A stretch of DNA of 64,000 nucleotides from Paraburkholderia tuberum STM678 (GCF_902833905.1 NZ_CADFGP010000018.1:89880-153879), one strand, 5' to 3'; shown: positions 25,819 through 34,221, numbered from the stretch's first letter. The notes: generated from the sequence alone by a model not told the origin. Made by a program: numbers and translations.

Positions 25819-25895
25819 AGGCTCGTAGCTCAGCTGGTTAGAGCACCACCTTGACATGGTGGGGGTCGTTGGTTCGAGTCCAATCGAGCCTACCA
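25819..25895 (+). tRNA. tRNA-Val, anticodon GAC
   Basis: 77-nt cloverleaf including encoded CCA. Acceptor arms AGGCTCG and CGAGCCT pair fully, the D arm is GCTC...GAGC, the anticodon loop is CTTGACA with GAC, and the T arm is GTTGG-TTCGAGT-CCAAT. The match to bacterial tRNA-Val(GAC) is close throughout. Confidence 0.97.
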
Positions 25896-25973
25896 ACGAA
25901 AATGAAATTCCGGCCTCGCTGGGGTTTCGCAAACTGCAGTAAGCGCTTTGAGCGCAAAAAGGCGAATACGGTT

Positions 25974-26018
25974 ATGACACCGCGAACGTTGACCGAAACC
26001 ACTTCGGAACGACGCTAG
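25974..26018 (+). CDS. Possible thrS leader peptide, threonine-rich, 14 residues
   Basis: The frame ATG 25974 to TAG 26018 encodes MTPRTLTETTSERR, with five threonines among 14 residues (codons ACA, ACG, ACC, ACC, ACT). It lies 41 nt before the terminator at 26060 and 131 nt before thrS. The ribosome binding site is weak (AAGG about 12 nt upstream), and a longer in-frame start exists at 25902. No strong antiterminator pairing is found, so this is a candidate only. Confidence 0.3.
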   Translation: MTPRTLTETTSERR

Positions 26019-26059
26019 TCGAGGACCACTTTCGCCAGTGAAGTTTGCATAAAATGTGA

Positions 26060-26094
26060 ATGCGGCCCCTCGAAAGCGGGGCCGCATTTTTTTT
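26060..26094 (+). terminator. Intrinsic terminator between tRNA-Val and thrS
   Basis: ATGCGGCCCC (26060-26069) pairs with GGGGCCGCAT (26078-26087), 10 bp, and is followed by eight T residues. It may end the tRNA-Val transcript, or act as an attenuator for thrS, since no good promoter is visible between it and the thrS start. Confidence 0.85.
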
Positions 26095-26116
26095 ATCTTT
26101 TTGACCCTGGTTGTAT

Positions 26117-26136
26117 GTGCCGCCGCCGGTCGGCAC
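26117..26136 (+). promoter_or_regulatory. Hairpin 3 nt before the thrS ribosome binding site
   Basis: GTGCCG (26117-26122) and CGGCAC (26131-26136) form a perfect 6-bp stem with an 8-nt loop ending in GGT. The ribosome binding site GGAG follows at 26140-26143. The placement resembles the E. coli thrS operator, where ThrRS binds an anticodon-like hairpin next to the ribosome binding site; that parallel is inference. Confidence 0.35.
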
Positions 26137-26149
26137 CACGGAGAACGCA

Positions 26150-28057
26150 ATGGTTTCGATACGTTTGCCTGACGGTTCTGTTCGACAGTACGAGCATCCG
26201 GTGACCGTCGCCGAAGTGGCCGCCTCGATCGGCCCCGGTCTCGCGAAAGCCGCGCTCGGCGGCAAGATCGACGGGGAGCTGGTCGATACGTCCATGCTGA
26301 TCGATCACGACGTGGCGCTCGCCATCGTCACGGAGAAGGACGCAGACGGTCTCGATATCATCCGCCACTCGACGGCGCACCTGCTCGCGTACGCGGTGAA
26401 GGATCTGTACCCGGAAGCGCAGGTCACGATCGGCCCGGTCATCGACAACGGTTTCTATTACGACTTCTCCTATAACCGTCCTTTCACGCCGGAAGATCTC
26501 GAAAAGATCGAAAAGCGCATGCAGGAACTCTCGAAGAGGGACGAGCCGGTGTCGCGTCGCGTGGTGTCCCGCGACGAAGCGGTCGAGTACTTCAAGAGCA
26601 TCGGTGAAAAGTACAAGGCCGAGATCATCGAATCGATCCCCGCTAGCGACGAAATCAAACTGTACTCGCATGGCGGCTTCACGGACCTGTGCCGCGGCCC
26701 CCACGTGCCGTCCACCGGCAAGCTGAAGGTCTTCAAGCTGATGAAAGTCGCGGGCGCGTACTGGCGTGGCGACTCGAAGAACGAGCAACTGCAGCGCATC
26801 TACGGCACGGCCTGGACGAAGAAGGAAGACCAGGAAGCGTATCTCCACATGCTCGAAGAAGCCGAGAAGCGCGACCATCGCAAGCTTGGTAAGCAGCTCG
26901 ACCTGTTCCACATGCAGGACGAGTCGCCGGGCATGGTGTTCTGGCATCCGCGCGGCTGGACGCTGTGGCAGCAAGTCGAGCAGTACATGCGCCGTCGCGT
27001 GAACGACGCCGGCTACCTAGAAATCAAGACGCCGTTGATCATGGACCGCTCGCTGTGGGAAGCGTCGGGCCACTGGCAGAACTATCGTGAAAACATGTTC
27101 ACGACGGAATCGGAAAAGCGCGACTACGCGATCAAGCCGATGAACTGCCCCGGTCACGTGCAGGTGTTCAATCACGGTCTGCGCTCGTATCGCGATCTGC
27201 CGCTGCGTTACGCGGAGTTCGGTTCGTGCCATCGCAACGAATCGTCGGGCGCGCTGCATGGACTGATGCGTGTGCGCGGCTTCGTGCAGGACGACGCGCA
27301 TATTTTCTGTACCGAAGATCAGTTCATCAGCGAATCGATCGCGTTCAACACGCTGGCAATGAGCGTCTACCGCGACTTCGGCTTTGATAGCGTCGAGATC
27401 AAGCTGTCACTGCGCCCGGATGCGCGCGCCGGCACCGACGAAACTTGGGATCGCGCGGAGCAGGGACTGCGCGAGGCGCTGACGGCCTGCGGCGTCACGT
27501 GGGAAGAGTTGCCCGGCGAGGGTGCATTCTACGGCCCGAAGGTCGAGTATCACATCAAGGACGCGCTCGGCCGCTCGTGGCAGTGCGGTACGCTGCAGCT
27601 CGACATGGTGTTGCCGGCGCGGCTGGGTGCCGAATACGTTGCCGAAGACAACAGTCGCCGTCGCCCGATCATGCTGCACCGGGCGATCGTCGGATCGATG
27701 GAGCGTTTCCTCGGGATTCTGATCGAGCACCATGCCGGTGCAATGCCCGCTTGGCTCGCGCCGATGCAGGTCGTTGTGATGAATATTGCGGAAAGTCAGG
27801 CCGAATACGCGCAGGCGCTAGCCCAATCGTTGCAAAAACAAGGGGTTAGAGTCGAGGCCGATTTGCGCAACGAGAAGATTAGCTATAAAATACGCGAGCA
27901 CACGCTGGAAAAGGTCCCCTACCTGTTGGTAGTCGGCGACAAGGAGCGTGAAGCGCAAACGGTAGCCGTGCGTGCCCGTGGTGGTGTCGATATGGGTGTA
28001 ATGCCTGTTGACGCCTTCATTGAGCGTCTGCGCCAGGACGTGCAGTCGTTCAACTGA
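26150..28057 (+). CDS. thrS: Threonyl-tRNA synthetase
   Basis: 635-residue class II synthetase. It starts at ATG 26150 with GGAG 6 nt upstream (an in-frame ATG at 26111 lies before the hairpin). Order: TGS domain (MVSIRLPDGSVRQYEHP), editing domain with the HSTAHLLAYAV motif, catalytic core with PMNCPGHVQVF (zinc Cys near residue 332) and RYAEFGSCHRNESSGALHGLMRVRGF, motif 3 PIMLHRAIVGSMERF, and the anticodon-binding domain. It charges tRNA-Thr and heads the thrS-infC-rpmI-rplT-pheST block. Confidence 0.96.
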   Translation: MVSIRLPDGSVRQYEHPVTVAEVAASIGPGLAKAALGGKIDGELVDTSMLIDHDVALAIVTEKDADGLDIIRHSTAHLLAYAVKDLYPEAQVTIGPVIDNGFYYDFSYNRPFTPEDLEKIEKRMQELSKRDEPVSRRVVSRDEAVEYFKSIGEKYKAEIIESIPASDEIKLYSHGGFTDLCRGPHVPSTGKLKVFKLMKVAGAYWRGDSKNEQLQRIYGTAWTKKEDQEAYLHMLEEAEKRDHRKLGKQLDLFHMQDESPGMVFWHPRGWTLWQQVEQYMRRRVNDAGYLEIKTPLIMDRSLWEASGHWQNYRENMFTTESEKRDYAIKPMNCPGHVQVFNHGLRSYRDLPLRYAEFGSCHRNESSGALHGLMRVRGFVQDDAHIFCTEDQFISESIAFNTLAMSVYRDFGFDSVEIKLSLRPDARAGTDETWDRAEQGLREALTACGVTWEELPGEGAFYGPKVEYHIKDALGRSWQCGTLQLDMVLPARLGAEYVAEDNSRRRPIMLHRAIVGSMERFLGILIEHHAGAMPAWLAPMQVVVMNIAESQAEYAQALAQSLQKQGVRVEADLRNEKISYKIREHTLEKVPYLLVVGDKEREAQTVAVRARGGVDMGVMPVDAFIERLRQDVQSFN

Positions 28058-28085
28058 GCCACTTGGTACCCGGCTCGTTTTTTTT
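28056..28085 (+). terminator. Weak terminator or attenuator between thrS and infC
   Basis: GAGCC (28056-28060, overlapping the thrS stop) pairs with GGCTC (28072-28076), with an 11-nt loop, followed after one base by eight T residues. The 5-bp stem predicts partial termination, which could set the ratio of thrS to downstream ribosomal-protein mRNA. Confidence 0.5.
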
Positions 28086-28106
28086 AATTTTTAGAGGAAA
28101 CGTAAC

Positions 28107-28631
28107 ATCGCTACTGATAAGTCTGCGCACCGCATCAACGGTGAAATTACAGCACCCGAGGTGCGACTGGTCGGCGTCGAGAACGAACCGCTCGGCATCG
28201 TGAAACTCGCTGATGCGTTCCGCATGTCGGAACAGCAGGACGTAGATCTGGTCGAAATCGCTCCGCAAGCGGTTCCGCCAGTTTGCCGCTTGATGGACTA
28301 CGGCAAGTTCAAGTACCAGGAAGCGAAGAAGCAACACGAGGCCAAGCTCAAGCAGAAGGTCATCCAGGTCAAGGAAGTCAAATTCCGCCCAGGTACCGAC
28401 GACGGTGATTACAACGTCAAGCTGCGCAATCTCGTCCGCTTCCTCGAAGACGGCGACAAGACGAAAATCACGTTGCGTTTCCGTGGCCGCGAAATGGCTC
28501 ACCAGGAAATCGGCATGCGCATGCTCGAACGCCTGCGCACCGACCTCGACGAAGTCGGTCAGGTCGAGCAGATGCCGAAAATGGAAGGGCGCCAGATGAT
28601 CATGGTGCTCGCTCCGAAGAAAAAGAAGTAA
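28107..28631 (+). CDS. infC: Translation initiation factor IF-3, AUC start
   Basis: 174-residue IF-3. The start is the ATC at 28107, 8 nt after GAGGA (28094-28098): the resulting N-terminus (I/M)ATDKSAHRINGEITAPEVRLVG contains the conserved RINGEI segment, which a GTG start at 28161 would remove. Rare AUU/AUC start codons are known in infC and let IF-3 repress its own translation. The N-domain is followed by a Lys-rich linker (KYQEAKKQHEAKLKQKV) and the C-domain with LRFRGREMAHQEIGMRML. Confidence 0.95.
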   Translation: MATDKSAHRINGEITAPEVRLVGVENEPLGIVKLADAFRMSEQQDVDLVEIAPQAVPPVCRLMDYGKFKYQEAKKQHEAKLKQKVIQVKEVKFRPGTDDGDYNVKLRNLVRFLEDGDKTKITLRFRGREMAHQEIGMRMLERLRTDLDEVGQVEQMPKMEGRQMIMVLAPKKKK

Positions 28632-28645
28632 GCGCGAAGCAGTTG

Positions 28646-28683
28646 GCCGGAGCGACGGCGTGCCATGTGGCGCGCGCTCCGGC
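28646..28683 (+). promoter_or_regulatory. Long hairpin between infC and rpmI
   Basis: GCCGGAGCG (28646-28654) pairs with CGCTCCGGC (28675-28683); inside it CGTGCC and GGCGCG extend the stem by six pairs around an ATGT loop, with a 4-nt bulge. No T-run follows, so it is not an intrinsic terminator. It lies 15 nt after infC at the head of a 258-nt spacer before rpmI, and could be a processing site or part of an L20-type autoregulatory leader. Confidence 0.45.
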
Positions 28684-28889
28684 GTCGCAAGGTTGTTGGA
28701 TGCTGTGCTGGGTGTCCGGCTTGGTGTCGGAAGGTTTCGGAACGTCGCGCATGCAAGTGCGCAGTGGTTCCCGAAAAGCGGCCGCTGGCGGTATCGGCGG
28801 TCTGCATACCAAGTGGAATGGGTTTCGAAGGGCGGGAAATGGCCATCTGGCCGACCGCACACCCATGTCCATCTAATAATGGAGTTGTC

Positions 28890-29087
28890 ATGCCGAAGAT
28901 GAAGACCAAGAAGAGCGCTGCAAAGCGCTTCGTGGTGCGTCCGGGCGGTACCGTCAAGCGCGGTCAGGCCTTCAAGCGTCACATTCTTACCAAGAAGACC
29001 ACCAAGAACAAACGCCATCTGCGCGGCTCCACGGCAGTTCATGATTCCGATCTGAACTCCGTTCGCGCAATGCTGCCGTTCGCTTAA
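28890..29087 (+). CDS. rpmI: 50S ribosomal protein L35
   Basis: 65-residue very basic protein starting MPKMKTKKSAAKRF at 28890, with GGAG at 28881-28884. Length and the C-terminal SVRAMLPFA match L35. It sits between infC and rplT as in most bacteria. Confidence 0.97.
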   Translation: MPKMKTKKSAAKRFVVRPGGTVKRGQAFKRHILTKKTTKNKRHLRGSTAVHDSDLNSVRAMLPFA

Positions 29088-29116
29088 CCCTTAACCGACA
29101 CTCATAGGAGCGAAAC

Positions 29117-29476
29117 ATGCCTCGAGTAAAACGTGGGGTTACCGCACGGGCCCGTCACAAGAAGATCATCAAGCTGGCCAAGGGTTACCGCGGCCGTCGC
29201 AATAACGTCTATCGCATCGCCAAGCAGGCGGTCATGCGCGCAGGCCAATACGCCTACCGCGACCGCCGCAACAAGAAGCGTGTGTTCCGCGCACTGTGGA
29301 TCACGCGTATCAACGCGGCGGTGCGTCAGCACGACATGACGTACAGCGTGTTCATCAACGGCCTGAAGAAGGCGTCGATCGAACTGGACCGTAAGGTGCT
29401 GGCCGACATGGCTGTGTTCGACAAGGCTGCTTTTGCTGCGATCGTTCAGCAGGTGAAAGCCGCCGTTGCAGCCTGA
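29117..29476 (+). CDS. rplT: 50S ribosomal protein L20
   Basis: 119-residue L20, full length: [20 protein letters not shown] at the N-terminus, then [20 protein letters not shown]. It binds 23S rRNA early in assembly and in several bacteria represses the rpmI-rplT mRNA. The start has a TAGGAG ribosome binding site; the spacing to rpmI is 29 nt. Confidence 0.98.
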
Positions 29477-29543
29477 TTGCGCTTCTGGCAATTAAAACTG
29501 CGTGGTTCGTTGCAGCGAACATCCGGTAGTCTCGGTGACGCTG

Positions 29544-29583
29544 CAACAAAAACGGGGCTCCTCACCGAGCCCCGTTTTTGTTG
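29544..29583 (+). terminator. Strong 17-bp terminator hairpin between rplT and pheS
   Basis: CAACAAAAACGGGGCTC (29544-29560) pairs without a mismatch with the segment 29567-29583, around a CTCACC loop; the 3' arm contains TTTTTG. The A- and T-rich ends make it work in either direction. An upstream segment GTTGCAGCG (29509-29517) can pair with CGCTGCAAC (29539-29547), which overlaps the 5' arm by four bases. Confidence 0.85.
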
Positions 29584-29634
29584 GTAGAACCAGTTTTGTT
29601 TCGATAGAACACTGACGTTGAAATGATGGGATCA

Positions 29635-30648
29635 ATGGATCTGGACCAGATTGTCGCCGACGCGCAAAAAGCCTTCGCAGAAGCCCCCGACGTCACCACC
29701 CTCGAGAACGAGAAAGCGCGCTTTCTCGGTAAGGCGGGTGCGCTGACCGAGCTGTTGAAGGGCCTTGGCAAACTCGATCCCGAAACGCGCAAGACCGAAG
29801 GCGCACGGATCAACCTCGTCAAGCAACAGGTCGAGGCCGCGCTCACAGCACGTCGTCAGGCGCTCGCCGACGCACTTCTGAACCAGCGTCTCGCTGCTGA
29901 AGCGATCGACGTCACGCTGCCGGGCCGCGGCGCCAATGCAGGGAGCCTGCACCCGGTGATGCGCACCTGGGAGCGCGTCGAACAGATTTTCCGTACGATC
30001 GGATTCGACGTGGCCGACGGTCCCGAGATCGAAACCGACTGGTACAACTTCACCTCGCTGAACAGCCCGGAAAACCATCCGGCGCGTTCGATGCAGGACA
30101 CCTTCTACGTCGACGGCAAGGATGCCGACGGCCGCCCGCTGCTGCTGCGCACGCATACGAGCCCGATGCAGGTGCGCTACGCGCGCACCAACACGCCGCC
30201 GATCAAGGTGATCGTGCCGGGCCGCACCTATCGCGTGGATAGCGACGCGACGCATTCGCCGATGTTCAACCAGGTCGAAGGCCTGTGGATTGACGAGAAC
30301 ATCAGCTTCGCGGACCTGAAGGGCGTCTATACCGACTTCCTGAAGAAATTCTTCGAGCGCGACGACATTCTCGTGCGCTTCCGTCCGTCGTATTTCCCGT
30401 TCACCGAACCGTCGGCCGAGATCGACATGCAGTTCGAAACGGGCAAGAACGCGGGCAAGTGGCTCGAAATTTCGGGCTCCGGCCAGGTGCATCCAACTGT
30501 GATCCGCAACATGGGTCTCGACCCGGAGCGCTACATCGGCTTCGCTTTCGGCAGTGGCCTCGAGCGTCTCACGATGCTGCGTTACGGCGTGCAGGACCTG
30601 CGCCTGTTTTTCGAAAACGACCTGCGATTCCTGCGTCAATTCGCGTGA
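29635..30648 (+). CDS. pheS: Phenylalanyl-tRNA synthetase alpha subunit
   Basis: 337-residue alpha chain. Start MDLDQIVADAQKAF at 29635 is the usual one for Burkholderiaceae; an ATG at 29623 would add four residues. A coiled-coil N-terminus (about 1-90) precedes the class II catalytic core with GFDVADGPEIETDWYNF, SPENHPARSMQDTFYV, the FxPSYFPFTEPSAE motif and GSGLERLTMLRYGV. It charges tRNA-Phe together with PheT. Confidence 0.97.
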   Translation: MDLDQIVADAQKAFAEAPDVTTLENEKARFLGKAGALTELLKGLGKLDPETRKTEGARINLVKQQVEAALTARRQALADALLNQRLAAEAIDVTLPGRGANAGSLHPVMRTWERVEQIFRTIGFDVADGPEIETDWYNFTSLNSPENHPARSMQDTFYVDGKDADGRPLLLRTHTSPMQVRYARTNTPPIKVIVPGRTYRVDSDATHSPMFNQVEGLWIDENISFADLKGVYTDFLKKFFERDDILVRFRPSYFPFTEPSAEIDMQFETGKNAGKWLEISGSGQVHPTVIRNMGLDPERYIGFAFGSGLERLTMLRYGVQDLRLFFENDLRFLRQFA

Positions 30649-30808
30649 CCCGGCGCGCGCGAGCGCGACGAAGCATAAATCGCGGCAGCGCACCTGGTGC
30701 GCGCCGCGAGCGTCCCCGGCAGAGCTCGCTGAACCGGCGCAAGACCACCGGGCTTTACGAAGCATCTGCCGGACGTGGACCTAACCTGATCACAACGTAC
30801 ACAGAACC

Positions 30809-33244
30809 ATGCAATTTCCGGAATCCTGGCTCAGAACTTTTGTCGATCCGCAACTGACCACCGACGAGCTGTCGCACGCGTTGACGATGGCGGGTCTCGA
30901 AGTCGAAGACCTGCGGACGGCCGCGCCGCCGACCTCGAAGATCGTCGTCGGCCAGGTGCTGGAAGTCGTCAAGCACCCGGATGCGGACAAGCTCAACGTG
31001 TGTCAGGTCGACGCTGGCACCGGCGCGACGCTCAACATCGTGTGCGGCGCGCCGAATGTTGCGTCCGGCATCAAGGTGCCGGTCGCGCTGGTCGGCGCGC
31101 AACTGCCGCCGGCCGAAGAGGGCGGCGCACCGTTCGCGATCAAGCTGTCGAAGCTGCGCGGCGTGGAAAGCCAGGGCATGCTGTGCTCGGCGCGCGAGCT
31201 GAAGCTCTCCGACGATCACAGCGGTCTGATGATCCTGCCGGAAGACACGCCGATCGGCGAGGACATCCGCGACACGCTCAATCTCGACGACACCGTTTTT
31301 GAAATCAAGCTGACGCCGAACAAGGCCGACTGTCTGTCGGTCTTCGGCGTCGCGCGAGAAACGTCGGCGATTACCGGAGCGCCGCTGCGTCCGCTCGAAA
31401 TCAAGCCGGCTCCGGTCACGCTCAACGAAACGCTGCCCGTGAAAATCTCCGCGCCCGATCTGTGCGGCCGTTTCTCGGGCCGCGTGATCCGCGGCGTCAA
31501 TGCGCGCGCGAAGTCGCCGCAATGGATGGTCGAGCGTCTCGAGCGCTCCGGCCAGCGCAGCATTTCCGCGCTCGTCGACATCTCGAACTATGTGATGCTC
31601 GAGCTGGGGCGTCCGTCGCACGTGTTCGATCTCGACAAGATCCACGGCGGCATGGACGTACGCTGGGGCCGCAAGGGCGAAACGCTGAAGCTGCTGAACG
31701 GGAACACGGTCGAGCTCGACGAAACGGTCGGTGTGATCGCCGACGAGCAGCATATCGAAAGCCTCGCGGGCATCATGGGCGGCGACAGCACCGCGGTCAC
31801 GCTCGACACCACCCACATCTATCTCGAGGCCGCGTTCTGGTGGCCCGACAGCATTCGTGGTCGCTCGCGCAAGTACAACTTTTCGACCGATGCAGGCCAT
31901 CGCTTCGAGCGCGGCGTCGACTACGCGACGACCGTCGATCATATCGAGCGCATCACGCAGCTGATCCTCGACATCTGCGGCGGCGAAGCGGGTCCGGTCG
32001 ACGATCAGATCGTCAACGTGCCGAAGCGCGCGCCCGTGAAGATGCGCGTTTCGCGCGCGAACCGCATCATCGGCGTCGCGATCGGTGTCGATGAAATCGC
32101 GCAGATCTTCACGCGCCTCGGCCTCTCGTTCGAGCGTGACGGCGATACGTTCTCGGTGATGCCGCCGTCGTACCGCTTCGATCTCGAAATCGAAGAGGAC
32201 CTGATCGAAGAGGTCGCGCGTATCCACGGCTTCGAAAAGATTCCGGCGCGCCCGCCGGTCGCGACCAGCGAAATGCGCGCGACCAACGAAACGCAACGCT
32301 CCATCCACGCGATCCGTCATGCGCTCGCCGCGCGCGACTACGCGGAAACGGTGAACTTCAGCTTCGTCGACGCGGAGTGGGAGCAGGACTTCGCAGGCAA
32401 CAGCAACCCCGTGCGTCTGATCAACCCGATCGCGAGCCAACTGTCGGTGATGCGCACGACGTTGTTCGGCAGCCTGATTCATGTGTTGCGCACGAATCTG
32501 AACCGTCGCGCGGCGGACCGCGTGCGCGTGTTTGAAGCAGGTCGCGTATTCCTGCACGATCCGTCGATCAAGGCCGGCGAGCTGACCGTCGAAGGTTTCG
32601 CGCAGCCGAAGATGATCGGCGCGCTCGCCTATGGGCCCGCGCTCGACGAGCAGTGGGGCGCACCGACGCGTGCCGTCGACTTCTTCGACGTGAAGGGCGA
32701 CCTCGAAGCGCTGGTCGCACCGGCGGTCGCGCGGTTCGTACAGGCCGAGCATCCGGCGCTGCATCCGGGACGCAGCGCGCGGATCGAATTGAATGGTCGC
32801 GCAGTGGGCTGGATTGGCGAATTGCATCCGCGCTGGATGCAAAAATATGATTTGCCGCATGCGCCGATTCTGTTTGAAATCGAAGCGGAAGCATTAATGC
32901 AACGGGTATTGCCGATTCCGTCGGAAGTTTCAAAATTCCCGCCGGTACGACGTGATATCGCGGTGGTCGTCGATCAGAAAATCGAGGTTCAGGCGCTGCT
33001 CGACGAGCTTCAGAAGGCCCAGTCCGAACCGGCCTGCAAGGCTGTCCAGAAGGTTGCACTTTTCGACGAATTTCGTCCAAAATCAAACACTTCCGGTGGT
33101 CTGGCCGCGCACGAGAAAAGCCTTGCGTTCCGGGTGACCTTGCAAGATACTGGCGGAACCCTTCAGGATGAAACGGTCGATCTGGCTATTCAAACTCTGG
33201 TGGAACGTCTAGCTCGAGTATATGGCGCACGGTTGCGCGGATAA
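30809..33244 (+). CDS. pheT: Phenylalanyl-tRNA synthetase beta subunit
   Basis: 811-residue beta chain, full length. Order: N-terminal MQFPESWLRTFVDP, tRNA-binding OB domain (about 40-150), B3/B4 editing domain (including SALVDISNYVMLELGRPSHVFD), B5, core-like domain (EEDLIEEVARIHGFEKIP) and the C-terminal anticodon-binding domain (KFPPVRRDIAVVVD). The pheS-pheT spacer of 160 bp is longer than usual but shows no terminator. Confidence 0.97.
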   Translation: MQFPESWLRTFVDPQLTTDELSHALTMAGLEVEDLRTAAPPTSKIVVGQVLEVVKHPDADKLNVCQVDAGTGATLNIVCGAPNVASGIKVPVALVGAQLPPAEEGGAPFAIKLSKLRGVESQGMLCSARELKLSDDHSGLMILPEDTPIGEDIRDTLNLDDTVFEIKLTPNKADCLSVFGVARETSAITGAPLRPLEIKPAPVTLNETLPVKISAPDLCGRFSGRVIRGVNARAKSPQWMVERLERSGQRSISALVDISNYVMLELGRPSHVFDLDKIHGGMDVRWGRKGETLKLLNGNTVELDETVGVIADEQHIESLAGIMGGDSTAVTLDTTHIYLEAAFWWPDSIRGRSRKYNFSTDAGHRFERGVDYATTVDHIERITQLILDICGGEAGPVDDQIVNVPKRAPVKMRVSRANRIIGVAIGVDEIAQIFTRLGLSFERDGDTFSVMPPSYRFDLEIEEDLIEEVARIHGFEKIPARPPVATSEMRATNETQRSIHAIRHALAARDYAETVNFSFVDAEWEQDFAGNSNPVRLINPIASQLSVMRTTLFGSLIHVLRTNLNRRAADRVRVFEAGRVFLHDPSIKAGELTVEGFAQPKMIGALAYGPALDEQWGAPTRAVDFFDVKGDLEALVAPAVARFVQAEHPALHPGRSARIELNGRAVGWIGELHPRWMQKYDLPHAPILFEIEAEALMQRVLPIPSEVSKFPPVRRDIAVVVDQKIEVQALLDELQKAQSEPACKAVQKVALFDEFRPKSNTSGGLAAHEKSLAFRVTLQDTGGTLQDETVDLAIQTLVERLARVYGARLRG

Positions 33245-33313
33245 CCCGCATTTAACAATTGCACGGCTGTTTCCGCATCCATTGTTTTACGCTTGGCGCG
33301 CCATTTGATAGAT

Positions 33314-33730
33314 ATGAATGAAATGAACTCGAGTGATTTCGAAGCCCTTCTTACGGCGCAACGCAGCGCCATGATTCGAGATATTCCGACATCATCCGCC
33401 GTCGTTTCCAATGAAACGCCGACACTCACCAAGGCGGAACTTGCCGAGTTGCTGTTCGACAATGTCGGGCTCAACAAGCGGGAAGCGAAGGACATGGTCG
33501 AGGCGTTCTTCGAGGTGATCCGCGATGCGCTCGAGAGCGGCGACAGCGTGAAGCTGTCGGGCTTCGGCAACTTCCAGTTGCGCGACAAGCCGCAGCGTCC
33601 CGGCAGAAATCCGAAGACGGGCGAGGCGATTCCGATTGCGGCACGTCGCGTGGTGACGTTTCATGCAAGTCAAAAACTGAAGGCGCTCGTCGAAAACGGC
33701 GCCGAAGCGAGCTTCTCGCGCGCTGATTGA
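33314..33730 (+). CDS. ihfA: Integration host factor alpha subunit
   Basis: 138-residue DNA-bending protein. The conserved HU/IHF body starts at about residue 43 (LTKAELAELLFDNVGLNKREAKDMVEAFFEVI) and carries the beta-arm GRNPKTGEAIPIAARRVVTFHASQKLK. The N-terminal 40 residues (MNEMNSSDFEALLTAQRSAM onward) are an extension compared with the 99-residue E. coli protein. Neither the ATG at 33314 nor the alternative at 33371 has a good ribosome binding site. The position after pheT and before a merR gene is standard. Confidence 0.93.
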   Translation: MNEMNSSDFEALLTAQRSAMIRDIPTSSAVVSNETPTLTKAELAELLFDNVGLNKREAKDMVEAFFEVIRDALESGDSVKLSGFGNFQLRDKPQRPGRNPKTGEAIPIAARRVVTFHASQKLKALVENGAEASFSRAD

Positions 33731-33769
33731 CTGGCGCGCTTTCGGGCAACCCATCACGGCTAACTGACG

Positions 33770-34186
33770 ATGACAGCGACGATCGAAAAAGTCGTCTTGC
33801 CTCCGATTCCGGCGAAGCGGTACTTCACGATTGGTGAGGTCAGCGAACTTTGTGGGGTAAAGCCTCACGTGCTGCGTTACTGGGAGCAGGAGTTCACCCA
33901 GTTGAGGCCGGTCAAGCGGCGCGGCAATCGTCGGTATTATCAGCATCACGAGGTGCTGCTGATCCGGCGGATTCGAGAGTTGCTGTACGAGCAGGGTTTT
34001 ACGATCAACGGGGCGCGCAACCGGCTCGATTCGCATGGCGGCGGTGGGCCGGATGCGGTGGTCGAAGAGGGTGAGGCTACCGCCGGAGTCGCGGGTCAGG
34101 TGCAGGCATCGGCGGCAACGGTTGCGGTCGATGTCGAGAAGTTGCGCCAGGAACTGCAGAACGTAATCGATCTGCTGGGCCACTAG
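33770..34186 (+). CDS. MerR-family transcriptional regulator
   Basis: 138-residue protein. The N-terminal MerR winged helix is RYFTIGEVSELCGVKPHVLRYWEQEFTQLRPVKRRGNRRYY, followed by the dimerisation segment LLIRRIRELLYEQGFTINGARNRL and a short Ala/Val-rich tail. There is no metal-binding Cys pair. It is the regulator regularly found after ihfA in proteobacteria; its targets are not known to me. Confidence 0.9.
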   Translation: MTATIEKVVLPPIPAKRYFTIGEVSELCGVKPHVLRYWEQEFTQLRPVKRRGNRRYYQHHEVLLIRRIRELLYEQGFTINGARNRLDSHGGGGPDAVVEEGEATAGVAGQVQASAATVAVDVEKLRQELQNVIDLLGH

Positions 34187-34221
34187 TTCATGGACTTGTT
34201 CGCTTTGTTCGTGTCGAGCGG

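Noticed and set aside
29477..29543. pheM-type leader peptide before pheS
   Set aside because: No frame rich in Phe codons; the only open frame has Val/Ser/Gln and runs through the terminator.
30755..32860. Minus-strand 701-codon frame opposite pheT
   Set aside because: Antisense shadow of a conserved synthetase gene with low-complexity Arg-rich translation.
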